The notes: generated by a model from the letters alone, not told the origin. Shown: positions 51,927-61,065, counted from the stretch's first letter. The stretch: DNA of 61,638 bases from Singulisphaera sp. (GCA_027451445.1 DAIDJG010000071.1:1-61638); one strand, 5' to 3'. Numbers and translations: made by a program.

Positions 51927-54900
51927 ATGAAGAATCTCCGCGGAAAGTTCGTGCTGATCGGAATCGCCACAGTGCTCGGCATTCTGGCGCTCTATCCGCC
52001 GGCCGACAAACTGAAGCTGGGCATCGACCTTTCGGGCGGAACGATCCTTGTCTACGAGGTGGTGAAAGACAACCTCGGCAAGAAGATCGACATGGACGAC
52101 TTGATCGTCGCCCTCAAGCACCGGGCCGACCCCGAAGGTGTGAAGGAAATGCCGATCCGCAAGGTCGGCGGCAACCGGATTGAGATCATCCTCCCCCACT
52201 ACACCAATGAGGAGGTGGAGGACCTCAAGAAGATGCTGACCGACGTCGGTCTGCTCAAGTTCCGCATCCTTGCCACGCACAAACACACCGATCAGGCGAC
52301 GATCGACCGAGCCCTAGGGCCGAGCGGGCTGAGCAAGCCGCCCTCGCGCTACCTTTGGGCCAAGCTCGGTGAGGTCTCGACGGGGACGAATGCGAAAGTC
52401 ACTGCGACCACACTCACCGACCTTAGTCAGTCCTGGAAGAAGGATCTCTACGCGAGCACAACCGTCGACTTGACGGGTAAGGACGCATCGGGCAAAGAGC
52501 AGACGATCAGCGTTCCGGTCAAAACGAATTCCGCCAACACGCTGACATTCGAGAAGCCCCAGGAGCTGCGGAACGTCACGTCCTATCGCATTGAATACAA
52601 CCCAAGCAACATTCACGGGGGCAACCCGACCGCGCCACGGCCCGGCGACCCGATCATCCGAGAGGAAAAAGTCGCGCCGGGTCGCACCGAGTTCTGGATC
52701 CTCTGCGTCCACGACAAGCAGGATGTTACGGGCAATTACCTCGCGCGGGCCTTCGCGACCCAGGACGAACGCCTTCAACCCGCGGTCGGGTTCGTATTCA
52801 ACCGCCGAGGAGCAAGGCTCTTTGGCAAGCTGACTCACGAACACTTGCCCGAAGAGCAAGGGGCGTTCAAGTACCAGCTTGCGATTTTGCTCGACGACCT
52901 GGTGATGTCCGCACCGTCGATCAACTCTGAAATTCGCGAGAGCGGGATCATCGAGGGTGGCGGGCAGGGCTTCAAGCCCAAGGAAGTGGATTACCTCATC
53001 CGCATTCTCCAGGCCGGCAGCCTCCCCGCAAGCTTGAATCCCATCCCGGTCCAGGAAGAAAAAGTGGGTCCGACGCTGGGTGACGACACGATCCAAAAGG
53101 GGCTGCGGGCCATCTGGGTCTCGATGCTCGTCGTGCCCTTGTTCATGATCGCTTATTACCGTTTCGCGGGGGTCGTCGCGGTCATTGCGCTCGTTCTCAA
53201 CATGATCGAGCTGGTCGGCTCGATGGCGTTCATCAAAGCCACGTTCTCGTTACCTGGGCTCGCCGGGCTTTCGCTCACGATCGGTATGGCGGTCGACGCC
53301 AACGTGCTCGTCTTCGAGCGTATGCGTGAAGAAAAAGAACGAGGCGCCAGCATCGCCCAGCAAATCCGCAACGGCTTCAACCGTGCGTGGGTCACGATTT
53401 TCGACTCGCACGTCACGCTGTTGCTCTCGGCGCTGGTGCTTTGGTTCGTCGGTACGGAGGAAGTGAAGGGTTTCGCCCTGACGATGATCATCGGCATGCT
53501 CTTCAACCTGTTCACCGCGGTTTACGTTTCACGCGCGATCTTCGAGCTCTGGTACCAACAGGGCTGGTTGAAGAAGCTCACGATGATGAAGTTGTTCGAC
53601 AAGACGAACATCGACTTTATCGGGCCTCGGCACGTCTGCATGGCGGTGTCGATGGTCTTGATCGTGATCGGCCTGATTGCTTGCGGCGTGCGCCGGCACA
53701 ATATCTTCAACATCGACTTCACCGGCGGCACGCTGGTGACGATTCGCCTCGACGAGAATGCGCCCGAGGTCAAGAATTTGAGCGAATCGCAACGGGCCAG
53801 CTTTGTTCGTACCAAGGCGACCACGCTCCCCGACGTCACCGTGGAGAGCCTGAAGGCTGGCGAGGATAAGACGCTCGCGCGGTTCAACATCCGCACGACC
53901 GACCAGGATACCAACCACGTGAAGGCGTCGATCGTCGACGCGTTTGGCAAGAACCTCAAGCGCGTGACGCTGACGTACGACAAAGGAAAGCCGATCGAGG
54001 CGTCGGCCACCGATACCAAGGATGAAGTCAAGAAGGACGCGGTTCCCACGCGATTTGCGGGGGGTACCGAATATCACCTTACGCTGAACACCACCGAGCT
54101 GAACAGCACTCAGAAGCCGTTCCAGGTGGTCGCCGCGGAGTTCACGCGTGTCCTCGAGAGCGACAAGATTGTCAACCCGACGACGCGTTTCGAGATGAGT
54201 CAGGCGGCACCTTCCGCGGATGCCGCACAGGGTGACAACGAGAAGGAGTTGATCCTTCGAACGGACCTCGATCCCAAGACGGCCGACACCGCACTCAAAG
54301 GGCTCGTCACCGCGCTGGAGAATAATCGCGACCTGCTCTTCGAGAGGATCGAGAACTTCGGCGGGACGGTGGCAGGCGAGACGCGAAACCTTGCGTTGAT
54401 CGCCACGGTGGCAAGCTGGTTGATCATCATCGGCTACCTCTGGTTCCGGTTCAAGTCGCTCACCTACGGCCTTGCGGCGGTGCTTGCGGTCATCCACGAC
54501 GTGCTCATCACGCTCGGAGCGCTCGCGGTCAGTTACTGGCTGGCGAAGATCCCGGGCTTCAATGAGATTCTGCAAATCGACCAGTTCAAGATCGACCTGC
54601 CGATCGTCGCGGCCTTCTTGACCCTGATTGGTTTCTCGGTGAACGACACCATCGTAATCTTCGACCGAATTCGTGAGATCAAAGGGAAGACGCCGTTGAC
54701 CGAGCAAATCGTCAACGAGGCCGTCAACCAGACGTTAAGCCGGACGATCTTGACCTCGTTGACCGCCTGGCTCGTCGTCGTGATCCTCTACTTCTTCGGC
54801 GGCGAAGGGTTGCACGGTTTCGCATTCGCGCTGGTGGTGGGGTTCCTGAGCGGAACCTACAGCACCGTCTACATTGCCACGCCGATCCTGGTGGACTGGA

Positions 54901-54959
54901 TCGGCACCAGCAAGACGCCCCCCACGAAGAGCGACAAGGAGTTCGCGGCGGCGCGGTAA
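51927..54959 (+). CDS. secDF: Fused protein translocase subunit SecDF
   Basis: 1010 residues: SecD (to about residue 570) and SecF (after about 575) in one chain, as in Bacillus and several planctomycetes. SecDF uses the proton-motive force to complete translocation through SecYEG. ATG 51927 has GGGAGGCAAGG upstream and gives the signal-like first helix (FVLIGIATVLGILAL). SecD motifs: LKLGIDLSGGT (D-D-F-type), LLSLTIG-like GLAGLSLTIGMAVDANVLVFERMREEK. SecF motifs: NIDFTGGTLVT, LTLIGFSVNDTIVIFDRIREIKG and GLHGFAFALVVGFLSGTYST. Six helices per half with large periplasmic loops. No frameshift at the junction; the protein is naturally fused. Confidence 0.95.
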   Translation: MKNLRGKFVLIGIATVLGILALYPPADKLKLGIDLSGGTILVYEVVKDNLGKKIDMDDLIVALKHRADPEGVKEMPIRKVGGNRIEIILPHYTNEEVEDLKKMLTDVGLLKFRILATHKHTDQATIDRALGPSGLSKPPSRYLWAKLGEVSTGTNAKVTATTLTDLSQSWKKDLYASTTVDLTGKDASGKEQTISVPVKTNSANTLTFEKPQELRNVTSYRIEYNPSNIHGGNPTAPRPGDPIIREEKVAPGRTEFWILCVHDKQDVTGNYLARAFATQDERLQPAVGFVFNRRGARLFGKLTHEHLPEEQGAFKYQLAILLDDLVMSAPSINSEIRESGIIEGGGQGFKPKEVDYLIRILQAGSLPASLNPIPVQEEKVGPTLGDDTIQKGLRAIWVSMLVVPLFMIAYYRFAGVVAVIALVLNMIELVGSMAFIKATFSLPGLAGLSLTIGMAVDANVLVFERMREEKERGASIAQQIRNGFNRAWVTIFDSHVTLLLSALVLWFVGTEEVKGFALTMIIGMLFNLFTAVYVSRAIFELWYQQGWLKKLTMMKLFDKTNIDFIGPRHVCMAVSMVLIVIGLIACGVRRHNIFNIDFTGGTLVTIRLDENAPEVKNLSESQRASFVRTKATTLPDVTVESLKAGEDKTLARFNIRTTDQDTNHVKASIVDAFGKNLKRVTLTYDKGKPIEASATDTKDEVKKDAVPTRFAGGTEYHLTLNTTELNSTQKPFQVVAAEFTRVLESDKIVNPTTRFEMSQAAPSADAAQGDNEKELILRTDLDPKTADTALKGLVTALENNRDLLFERIENFGGTVAGETRNLALIATVASWLIIIGYLWFRFKSLTYGLAAVLAVIHDVLITLGALAVSYWLAKIPGFNEILQIDQFKIDLPIVAAFLTLIGFSVNDTIVIFDRIREIKGKTPLTEQIVNEAVNQTLSRTILTSLTAWLVVVILYFFGGEGLHGFAFALVVGFLSGTYSTVYIATPILVDWIGTSKTPPTKSDKEFAAAR

Positions 54960-54981
54960 GGCGAGCAGTACCGATCGTAAA

Positions 54982-55000
54982 CCTCACGCTCCGCGTGAGG
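54982..55000. terminator. Short hairpin between convergent secDF and birA
   Basis: Perfect 8-bp inverted repeat CCTCACGC-TCC-GCGTGAGG with a 3-nt loop, 22 nt past the secDF stop and 29 nt from the birA stop. It could end both transcripts. The same hairpin shape (8-bp stem, 3-nt loop, no T-tract) occurs at 28593-28611, so it may be a small dispersed repeat. Confidence 0.4.
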
Positions 55001-55028
55001 TCTACGGTGGGTACACGTGCTTCCGTCG

Positions 55029-55802
55029 TCAACGGTCCTTGTGCCGTAGGACCTGCCCGCCGAAGAGCCGCAGGGGCTCTCCCTGGCCTTGGGCCAGAAC
55101 GAGCGCACCGTCCACATCGATGCCCTGAGCGATGCCTGAAACGATTCGGTCGCCGAGCAGGACCTGGATCGACTGTCCCAGCAGCGTGTCGAGCCGCGCC
55201 CACCGATCGGACAGTGTGGGATCGTCCGTCGCAAGTCGCTTCAAGGCCGACCCGAAGTGCTTGAGTACGGACTTCAGGACAAACGCCCGGTCTCGCAGAC
55301 CTCCGTAAGAGGGTGCGAGAGCGCTCAGCGCGATGCCCAGTCGCTGCACGTCGCGAGGAGCATCCGCGAGCTGCGAGGCCACATTCAGCCCGATTCCAAT
55401 GACGATCCGCGGCCCGTCGACGCTGTCGATACGCTCAGGGAGTATCCCTCCCAACTTACGACCTGACGTCTCAAGGTCGTTCGGCCAGCGGATCCCCAGA
55501 TTGGTCACGCCGCAGATGGCTTCAACGGCGTCGACGATCGCGACCGCAGCTGCGAGAGCGAGTCTGGGCTCGTGCTCAACGCGGAGGCCATGTGCACGCG
55601 GATCGAGCAGCACCGAAAATGTCAGGCTGCCCGAATCCGACCACCACGTGTGGCTCCCTCGGCCCCGGCCCTGCGTCTGGCGGTCGGCCCATACAGCCAG
55701 CGGGAGCGGAACCGTGCGATCGGCTGCAAGTTGTTTCGCCAGGTCGTTCGTCGATGTGACAACCTGATGATGGATCAATTGGCGAACGAATGGCCAACTC
55801 AT
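55029..55802 (-). CDS. birA: Biotin-[acetyl-CoA-carboxylase] ligase, catalytic domain only
   Basis: 257 residues. It adenylates biotin and attaches it to biotin carboxyl carrier protein. Motifs: VVTSTNDLAKQLA, ADRQTQGRGRGSHTWWS (biotinyl-adenylate loop GRGR), LGIRWPNDLETSGRKLGGIL (Lys/Asn) and VIGIGLNVA. A small C-terminal SH3-like domain follows. No N-terminal helix-turn-helix is present, so it is a monofunctional ligase without biotin-operator repression. It starts 27 nt after lysC on the same strand, probably in the same transcript. Confidence 0.93.
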   Translation of the reverse strand: MSWPFVRQLIHHQVVTSTNDLAKQLAADRTVPLPLAVWADRQTQGRGRGSHTWWSDSGSLTFSVLLDPRAHGLRVEHEPRLALAAAVAIVDAVEAICGVTNLGIRWPNDLETSGRKLGGILPERIDSVDGPRIVIGIGLNVASQLADAPRDVQRLGIALSALAPSYGGLRDRAFVLKSVLKHFGSALKRLATDDPTLSDRWARLDTLLGQSIQVLLGDRIVSGIAQGIDVDGALVLAQGQGEPLRLFGGQVLRHKDR

Positions 55803-55829
55803 AGCGTTCGAACAAACGGGGAGTCCGGA

Positions 55830-57632
55830 TCAAGCACCCTTAGACTCCTCCGATACGGCAAAGGCCCGGCGCAGGCAGGCTTCTCCCTGCCGGCCCTGTT
55901 CCACGTTCGTGGCCACATTGATGCGGACTTCGCTCGTGTTGATCAGGGCGATGTTGATTGATTCCGCCGCGAGCGCGCCGAACATCCGGGTCGCGACTCC
56001 CGTATGAGTCCGCATACCAACGCCGAGCACCGAAAGCTTGGCCAAGGTCGGTTCGATGAAAACGTCCCCCTGCCCCACGTTCGAAACCGCCTCGCGGGCG
56101 CGTTCGGCGGACTCGCGGGGCACGGTGAACGAGAGGTGGGTGTTCCCAGCCGTGCTGACGTTCTGAACGATCATGTCCACGAAGACGCCTGCATCGGCAA
56201 TCTGGCGAAAAACGCGGGCCGCGTAACCGGGGCGGTCGGGCACGTTGAAAAGGGTAATCCGCGCCTGCGACTCGTCGAGCTCCACCCCGGAGATGACAAG
56301 ATCCTCCATCCCGGGAGCCTGCGGCATCGAGCCGTTGTCGTCAGCTTGAGGTGCCCGGTGCGCGATTTTGGTCTGCGCCCGCGCGGGGGAAAACGGTAAA
56401 GACGACGCGTTGTCCCACTCGTGGAGCGCAAACGCCTTGTGCACCACGCGCAGCGCCTGCGCCGCGGCGGCCCTCGCGACGAGCACGCTGATCTTGATCT
56501 CGCTGGTGGTGATCATTTCGATGTTGACCCCCGCGTGGGCCAGCGCATCGAACATGATGGTGGCCACGCCCGTATGGGTCCGCATCCCCAGGCCGACCAC
56601 CGAGACCTTGGCCACGCCCGCATCGTGCGTGACCCCCTTGGCACCAATGGCTTTCGCGGCCGCTTCCGCCGCGATCAGCGTTTCGGCCAGGTCGCTCGCC
56701 GCGACCGTGAACGAGACCTCCGTCTGGCCGTCGGTGCCGACGTTCTGCACGATCATGTCGACCACGATGTTGGCCGCGGCGATCTTGTGAAAGACCGCGT
56801 GCACAACGCCCGGCCGATCGGGGACGCCGAGCAGAGTGATTCGCGCTTCATCCTTTGCGAGCGCCGCACCGGTGACGGTCACTCCCAGCCGCTTCGCATC
56901 GGCCTCACTGACGATCCAGGTCCCTTCAGCGTCGGAAAAGGAACTCCGAACGTGGATTGGAACGCCATACTTTTTGGCGAACTCGATCGAGCGCGAATGC
57001 ATCACCCCCGCGCCCAGACTCGCGAGTTCGAGCATCTCGTCGTAGCTGATCCGATCGATCTTGCGGGCTTCCGGAACGACACGGGGGTCGGTCGTATAGA
57101 CCCCATCGACATCCGTATAGATTTCGCAAGCATCCGCGCCCAGCACGGCCGCGAGGGCGACGGCTGTGGTGTCAGACCCGCCTCGCCCGAGGGTCGTGAT
57201 GTTGTATTTCTCGTCGACGCCCTGGAATCCGGCGACGATCACAATCTTACCTTCATTGAGCGCCTGGGCCATGCGCTCTGTGGAAATGTTGCGGATGCGC
57301 GCTTTGGTATGAAAGCTGTCGGTGACCAGCCCGATTTGCGCCCCGGTAAAGCTGATCGCGGGTACGCCCAGCGACTGAATGGCCATCGCCATGAGCGCGA
57401 CGCTGACCTGCTCCCCCGTGGAGAGGAGCATGTCCATTTCGCGCGCGGGCGGTTTCTCGGTGATCTCCTTGGCCAGCTCGATCAGCTCATCGGTGGTGTG
57501 CCCCCTCGCCGAAACCACAACCAGAACCTGATTCCCGTTCTGGTGCGCCCGGATGGCGCGACGGGCTGCGGCGAGGATCTTGTTCGAATCGGCGACACTT
57601 GTTCCACCGAACTTCTGAACCAGGAGAGGCAC
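55830..57632 (-). CDS. lysC: Aspartate kinase with four ACT domains
   Basis: 600 residues against ~400-450 for common aspartokinases. GTG 57632 has GGAG eight bases upstream. It phosphorylates aspartate, the first step to lysine, threonine and methionine. Catalytic motifs: QKFGGTSVADSNKI (1-~15), LLSTGEQVSVALMA, TTLGRGGSDTTAVALAA and VDGVYTTDPRVVPEA. Four ACT domains in two similar pairs occupy about 265-415 and 445-595; both pairs carry VPDRPG and GMRTHTGVA, showing duplication. A comparable four-ACT enzyme is known in cyanobacteria. Allosteric control by lysine and/or threonine is expected. It lies 27 nt upstream of birA. Confidence 0.96.
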   Translation of the reverse strand: MPLLVQKFGGTSVADSNKILAAARRAIRAHQNGNQVLVVVSARGHTTDELIELAKEITEKPPAREMDMLLSTGEQVSVALMAMAIQSLGVPAISFTGAQIGLVTDSFHTKARIRNISTERMAQALNEGKIVIVAGFQGVDEKYNITTLGRGGSDTTAVALAAVLGADACEIYTDVDGVYTTDPRVVPEARKIDRISYDEMLELASLGAGVMHSRSIEFAKKYGVPIHVRSSFSDAEGTWIVSEADAKRLGVTVTGAALAKDEARITLLGVPDRPGVVHAVFHKIAAANIVVDMIVQNVGTDGQTEVSFTVAASDLAETLIAAEAAAKAIGAKGVTHDAGVAKVSVVGLGMRTHTGVATIMFDALAHAGVNIEMITTSEIKISVLVARAAAAQALRVVHKAFALHEWDNASSLPFSPARAQTKIAHRAPQADDNGSMPQAPGMEDLVISGVELDESQARITLFNVPDRPGYAARVFRQIADAGVFVDMIVQNVSTAGNTHLSFTVPRESAERAREAVSNVGQGDVFIEPTLAKLSVLGVGMRTHTGVATRMFGALAAESINIALINTSEVRINVATNVEQGRQGEACLRRAFAVSEESKGA

Positions 57633-57725
57633 TTGCGAAGCTCCGCTCAGCTAAGGAACAGGCTGGGAATCACTTCCCGGTTTCCAACACAATCACGTCG
57701 CAGAAGCTCGTGACCCGAGTTTGTC

Positions 57726-57955
57726 TTTGTCCCGTAGGGACATTTGAGAATAGCCCAGCGTTTTAACGCTGGGTTTGCGGCCGACTCACGACCTCTTCGT
57801 CAGTCCCGGAGGGACGGTTGGCGTGTGCTGTGCATCGTCCGACGCGTTACTTTGAGTAGCCCCTACGGGGCAAGAAAAATGAGTTGTGCCGCGGGATGGT
57901 CCGACCCAGCGTTAAAACGCTGGGCTATTCTCAGATGCCCCATACGGGGCAAAGA
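57726..57955. repeat. Inverted-repeat element built of REP-like hairpins
   Basis: About 230 bp in the 518-bp gap between lysC and bTHX. The arms 57726-57775 and 57904-57955 are imperfect ~50-bp inverted repeats whose inner 29 bp (57747-57775 and 57904-57932) are identical complements, including the palindrome CCCAGCGTT-TT-AACGCTGGG-type core. Between and around them are four small hairpins of the type GTCCC-GTA-GGGAC or GCCCC-TA-GGGGC. Both arms read as 'RIAQRFNAG' when translated, on opposite strands; I recall such peptides from planctomycete REP-like repeats, unchecked. No gene is apparent. The remaining bases between it and bTHX (57956-58150) show nothing I can name. Confidence 0.75.
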
Positions 57956-58150
57956 GGAAAACACAATCTCACCGAATCGTACATTTGATGCAAAGTGAGA
58001 GCACTTCCCACCTCGTCGCCAGGGATGAGCTCCGCCCACCTCGACGTACTCGGACGACCGCTCAACGAAAATGCGCGGGGCCGCACGGACCCTGCACGCC
58101 AAATGCGCGCTCGGTCCGTCACTGCTCCAGCGCACGGAGCCTTGTGCTCG

Positions 58151-58279
58151 TCACGAAGACGGAGGTGCGGGCTTTTCTTTCGCCACTTTCCCACTCTTGT
58201 TGCTGGCCTTCGGACGTGTTTTGCCGAAGGAACCCTTGAAGATCTTTCCCCGTTTGGTGCGCGGATCGCCCTTACCCAT
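58151..58279 (-). CDS. thx: 30S ribosomal protein THX (bTHX)
   Basis: 42 residues, reading MGKGDPRTKRGKIFKGSFGK then TRPKASNKSGKVAKEKPAPP and two serines. The first 25 residues match the small basic bTHX family, in which MGKGDxxTxxGKIxxGxxGxxRP is diagnostic. bTHX sits in a cavity at the head of the 30S subunit and stabilises it. GAGGAG lies ten bases upstream of the ATG. The usual protein is ~26 residues, so this one has a longer Lys/Ala/Pro-rich tail. It is too short for ordinary ORF cut-offs. Intergenic gaps of 143 bp (to apgM) and ~520 bp (to lysC) suggest its own transcript. Confidence 0.88.
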   Translation of the reverse strand: MGKGDPRTKRGKIFKGSFGKTRPKASNKSGKVAKEKPAPPSS

Positions 58280-58421
58280 CGGAAACGTGCTCCTCGTCAT
58301 CGAAACGAAAAAATGTGTCAAACCGCTTTTGTGGAATCCGATTCCCCGGCCGCAATTCGGTATCCGGCCGAGGAATACCGATCCTACGCGAGACGAAACG
58401 AACCCAGTTACCGTAACAACG

Positions 58422-59630
58422 CTACACTTTCAAAAACAAGTCCATCAGGCGGAACCCTTCTTCAAGCGTGGGTCCGCCCGCGGCCTGGGCCGAGATCTCA
58501 TCGTACGGCAGACCCGAACCGGAAAGCCCGGTTCCGCCCATGGCCCAGCACACCCAACCACGGTCGTGCGCCCGAGTGCGCAACAGCGTCGCGTGATCGG
58601 GAGAGATCAGGAGGCGGCCCGCGTCATAGTTCGCCAGTGCCGCCCGTAGCGGACCGACGATGTCGCGATCCATCCGCTCCAGCGCCTCGACCTTGGCATC
58701 GGCGCGTCCCTCGTGACTCGCCTCGTCGGGAGCTTCGACGTGGACGCAAACGATGTCGTGATCCTTGAGTGCCTCGACACCCGCACGCCCCTTCGCCGCG
58801 TAGTCAGTATCCAGGTAACCCGTAGCCCCCGGCACGTCGATCCGATCCCAGCCCGCCAGGACTCCAACGCCCCGCACCAGGTCCACGGCTGAAATGATCG
58901 CCCCTTTCAGGCCCCGCAGCTCCCCGAACTTCGGTAACCGCGGAGCCTTCCCCTGGCCCCAGAGCCATACGGCGTTCGCGGGCGACTTCCCTCGCGCCAC
59001 GCGAGCCTGGTTCACGGGATGATTCTCGACGACCGCCGAACCCGCCTCCATCAATTCGCGCAGCAGCGAGCTCCCCGTCCCCTTCGGCAGAAAGTCCTGA
59101 GCAGGCTTGTCAGGCTGGTCGTGCGGTGGCGTCGTGAGCGTGTCGTCCGCAAACGGAGTTTCGCCCGGCCGGCCTCGATAAATCATGAGGTTCCGATAAC
59201 TCACGCCCGGGTAAAACTCGACATTCGGACGGCCGACCTTCGCCTGGAGTGCCTCCATCAGCGGACGGCCCTCCTCGCTTGTGATGTGCCCCGCGGTAAA
59301 ATCGGTCAAACGACCGTCACGGATCGTCATCAGATTGCAGCGGATGGCCCAGTCGTCCGGTCCGAGCGGCACACCCATCGCCGCGGCTTCCAGGGGCGCG
59401 CGGCCGGTGTAGTAAAGGACCGGGTCATAGCCGAAGAGACTGAGCGTCGCCACGTCGCTGGCAGGCAAGAACCGGTCCGGCACATTGTGGGACCGCCCCA
59501 ACAACCCCCCGCGCGCGACAGCATCCATCTCCGGGATCCGTGCCGCCTGGAGCGGGGTCTTTCCCCCGAGCGAATCCTGCGGTTCGTCGGCGGCACCGTC
59601 GGGTATCACGATCACAAACTTCGTGGCCAT
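58422..59630 (-). CDS. apgM-family phosphoglycerate mutase-like protein, probable homoserine kinase
   Basis: 402 residues of the 2,3-BPG-independent (apgM) branch of the alkaline phosphatase superfamily. Metal and nucleophile motifs: VIPDGAADEP, PASDVATLSLFGYDP (Ser nucleophile), YTGRAPLEAAAMGV, VHVEAPDEASHEGRADAKV and LLISPDHATLLRTRAHD. A subgroup of this family located beside hom has been proposed as a homoserine kinase replacing ThrB. Here the gene starts 48 nt after the hom stop on the same strand, so I favour that role; cofactor-independent phosphoglycerate mutase is the alternative. No ThrB-type (GHMP) kinase or thrC is in the window. Confidence 0.9.
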   Translation of the reverse strand: MATKFVIVIPDGAADEPQDSLGGKTPLQAARIPEMDAVARGGLLGRSHNVPDRFLPASDVATLSLFGYDPVLYYTGRAPLEAAAMGVPLGPDDWAIRCNLMTIRDGRLTDFTAGHITSEEGRPLMEALQAKVGRPNVEFYPGVSYRNLMIYRGRPGETPFADDTLTTPPHDQPDKPAQDFLPKGTGSSLLRELMEAGSAVVENHPVNQARVARGKSPANAVWLWGQGKAPRLPKFGELRGLKGAIISAVDLVRGVGVLAGWDRIDVPGATGYLDTDYAAKGRAGVEALKDHDIVCVHVEAPDEASHEGRADAKVEALERMDRDIVGPLRAALANYDAGRLLISPDHATLLRTRAHDRGWVCWAMGGTGLSGSGLPYDEISAQAAGGPTLEEGFRLMDLFLKV

Positions 59631-59678
59631 GGAGCAGTTCTCGGTCTCAAAGGGTTCCGCGCGGGCGGGTCTTCCGTC

Positions 59679-60983
59679 TCACTCCTCGACACCGAGGCAA
59701 ACGCTCGGCGCGTGCACGACGCCCAGTCCGTCAATCTCATCGAGCGCAGCCCGAATTCCGGCTTCAGCCGCCATGTGGGTCATGATCACAAGCGGTACCG
59801 GACTGCCCGCAGGTTCGTCGTCACCCGGGTCGTGCTGGATCACGCTCGCGATGCTGATCCCCTTCGTGCCCAGAACGGTTGCGAGCGAAGCCAGTACGCC
59901 TGGCCGATCCGCGATCATGAACCGCAAATAGTATCGGCTATGAACCGCGCTCGGCGGCGTCAGTTTGGGCACCGGCTTGGATTCGGACCACAGATTGAGC
60001 GTCCGGAATGTCACCGCCGTTCGCCCCGAAACCACGTCCACGAGGTCGCCCACGACCGCCGATGCTGTGGGCATCATCCCCGCCCCTCGGCCGTAAAAGA
60101 GCGTATCCCCCACGGCGTCCCCAACCACCCGAATCGCGTTGTAGGGACCGCTCACATCCGCGAGCGGCGTTCCTTTCTTCACCAGCGTGGGTGCGACACG
60201 CAGCTCAAGCCCAAACTCTGATAACTTGGCCAAAGCAAGCAATTTGACCACATATCCCAGCTCACCCGCGTAGCGGATGTCCGCCGTTTGCAGGCGATCG
60301 ATGCCTTGGCGGGGGATTTGAGCCGTCTTGATATTGGCCTCGAAGGCAAGCTGGGCCAGTACCGCGAGCTTGTGGGCCGTGTCGGTGCCGTCGACGTCCA
60401 TCGTCGGGTCGGCTTCCGCGTAGCCCAGCTCCTGCGCTTTGCGCAAGGCCGACTCGTACGGCGTTCCCTCGCGAGTCATCGCCGTGAGGATGAAATTGCA
60501 CGTTCCGTTCACAATCGCTGCCAGCGATTGCACCTGGTTGGCGGCGAGGGAAACGCCAAGCGCCTGGACGATCGGGATGCCGCCTCCGACACTTGCTTCA
60601 AACGCGACCGCCCGGCCATATTTCCGAGCCTGTCCGAAGACGGTCGTTCCGTGTTCGGCCAGAAGCGCCTTGTTGGCGGTGACCACATCCTTCTTCGCGG
60701 CGAGAGCTTCGAGAACCGTCTCGAGCGTGGGATGGATGCCCCCCATCGTCTCGATGACCACCTCGACCTCCGGATCGTCGAGCACGCGGCGCACGTCCGT
60801 GACGATGCGCGCGTTGGGGAGTTCCACGCCTCGCTTTTTGTGCGGGTCACGAACGACGACCCATTTGAGGTCGATCGCCCGCCCACTGCGCCGGGCGATG
60901 CGGTCGGCTTCCTCAACGAGCAGGCGCGCCACACCCGTCCCGACGGTTCCGAGACCGAGCAGTCCTACTGAGACGCGTTCCAT
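59679..60983 (-). CDS. hom: Homoserine dehydrogenase
   Basis: 434 residues. It reduces aspartate semialdehyde to homoserine. ATG 60983 has AGAGGA just upstream; in-frame ATGs further up lack a site. N-terminal Rossmann fold GLLGLGTVGTGVARLL (8-23), catalytic domain with ALLAEHGTTVFGQA, ASVGGGIPIVQAL, VNGTCNFILTAM and DVDGTDTAHKLAVLAQLAF, and a C-terminal ACT domain (YYLRFMIADRPGVLASLATVLG). The ACT domain implies threonine feedback. It lies 48 nt upstream of the apgM-family gene; with lysC nearby the three cover the aspartate-to-phosphohomoserine branch. A promoter lies 83 nt upstream. Confidence 0.95.
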   Translation of the reverse strand: MERVSVGLLGLGTVGTGVARLLVEEADRIARRSGRAIDLKWVVVRDPHKKRGVELPNARIVTDVRRVLDDPEVEVVIETMGGIHPTLETVLEALAAKKDVVTANKALLAEHGTTVFGQARKYGRAVAFEASVGGGIPIVQALGVSLAANQVQSLAAIVNGTCNFILTAMTREGTPYESALRKAQELGYAEADPTMDVDGTDTAHKLAVLAQLAFEANIKTAQIPRQGIDRLQTADIRYAGELGYVVKLLALAKLSEFGLELRVAPTLVKKGTPLADVSGPYNAIRVVGDAVGDTLFYGRGAGMMPTASAVVGDLVDVVSGRTAVTFRTLNLWSESKPVPKLTPPSAVHSRYYLRFMIADRPGVLASLATVLGTKGISIASVIQHDPGDDEPAGSPVPLVIMTHMAAEAGIRAALDEIDGLGVVHAPSVCLGVEE

Positions 60984-61065
60984 CCCATCCTCTGACATGG
61001 CCCGGTATTCGTCCCGAGACCCCGGCAATCCCCGCCAGGGTCTTCCCAGAATGAAACAAGGTCAC

